Shown: one piece after another, positions 31,361 through 31,821 of the stretch
Numbering within the stretch: the first letter of the stretch is position 1
How the letters are laid out: each line of letters opens with the position of its first letter
From: Phoronis australis
Taxonomy: Eukaryota; Phoronida; Phoronidae
Assembly: GCA_002633005.1 (NCBI GenBank)
Contig: NMRA01000241.1
Location: 133,863-165,683, forward strand
DNA length: 31,821 nucleotides
Direction of reading: 5' to 3'
The notes under the pieces: generated by a model
Told to the model about the DNA's origin: nothing
The model's database searches: none
What the model saw: the letters and a program-made list of their open reading frames with translations, nothing else
Position numbers and translations under genes: made by a program

Positions 31361-31821
31361 ATTCAGATGCTTGACCAGAGAAGCATTTCCACCCCTTGTA
31401 GATGGACCTGACCTGATGCTGTCAATGTCAATAAGCTAAACCTTTTAAATGTTGACCCGATTCTCATATGAACTTAAAGTCCATCTTGCAAACTGCCCAT
31501 GTGGTTCCAGTATCCGAAAATACTTACTACATAAATTCTTATTTTCGACACCCTTTCTTTATATTCTTTTCGCCTTTCTTGCCAAAAGCGATTTTTTAAC
31601 AGTATTTGACCCTTCTCTCTGAGCGTATGATTACCGGTTGTCATTGGTTATTTCCGTAACCACATTTCCGGCTCATCAGTTCAGGAACTTGTCCTGAACG
31701 CCGCCATTTTTTCCTTGTAACTGAATGTGCTATGGCTTGCTCGAAAAGTCTTCATTATTTTGTTTTATTAGTAATATATCGTGATTCGTTTGCATATGTA
31801 GTGTATTTATAGTTTGTAGTT
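31361..31821. other. Unassigned sequence to the window end
   Basis: No exon found. At 31700-31715 GCCGCCATTTTTTCCTT matches the right half of the YY1-like dyad motif seen at 27944 and 28869. Confidence 0.4.

Overview
The window is non-coding-rich animal genomic DNA carrying one recognisable host gene on the + strand: the middle part of a conventional (Ca2+/diacylglycerol-dependent) protein kinase C of the PRKCA/PRKCB type. Seven GT-AG exons with consistent phases can be read between 12799 and 30533. They encode, in order, the first half of the C1B zinc domain, the second half of C1B plus the start of C2, the two C2 exons with all five Ca2+-binding aspartates, the V3 hinge with the glycine-rich loop, the N-lobe with the catalytic lysine, and the kinase hinge region. 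The 5' exons (pseudosubstrate, C1A) and the 3' exons (catalytic loop to C-tail) are not seen and must lie outside, so the gene is partial at both ends. Long introns, AT-richness, Penelope-like and LINE relics, several MITE-like inverted-repeat elements and roughly 1% difference between duplicated blocks suggest a highly heterozygous, probably marine, invertebrate bilaterian. The phylum cannot be fixed from the sequence alone.

Layout. 1-12798: no host exon recognised. It holds a 495-bp MITE with perfect 13-bp ends and a 6-bp target duplication (430-924), a 104-nt near-perfect hairpin (2139-2242), a short tandem array (3220-3430), a second inverted-repeat element (3881-4720), a hairpin plus 25-bp array (7549-7745), a decayed GIY-YIG (Penelope-like) retroelement (9470-9893), a decayed LINE reverse transcriptase on the - strand (9990-10475) and a 56-bp minisatellite (11274-11816). 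12799-23716: C1B and C2 exons, separated by introns full of tandem arrays, a dispersed-repeat family split by about 1.5 kb of unrelated sequence (14740-17600) and a third inverted-repeat element (21345-22170). 23982-30533: kinase-domain exons.

Two single N bases (25189 and 28189) each sit exactly where a previously seen block restarts: 23982-24606 is repeated at 25190-25814 and 27265-28188 is repeated at 28190-29122. The most economical reading is that three contigs with unmerged heterozygous overlaps were joined. The glycine-loop exon therefore appears twice in the window but probably exists once per haplotype. Anyone building a gene model here should use only one copy.

The most interesting structure is in the introns. 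Immediately upstream of the second C2 exon there are three clear and one doubtful imperfect tandem copies of that exon's own 5' edge (AG acceptor plus first codons). In the C1B intron a 47-bp array repeats a sequence that matches the acceptor and first codons of the exon ending that intron. A recurrent dyad motif with YY1-like halves occurs at 8767, 27929, 28854 and 29310, with a half copy at 31700. No complete new biological system is evident.
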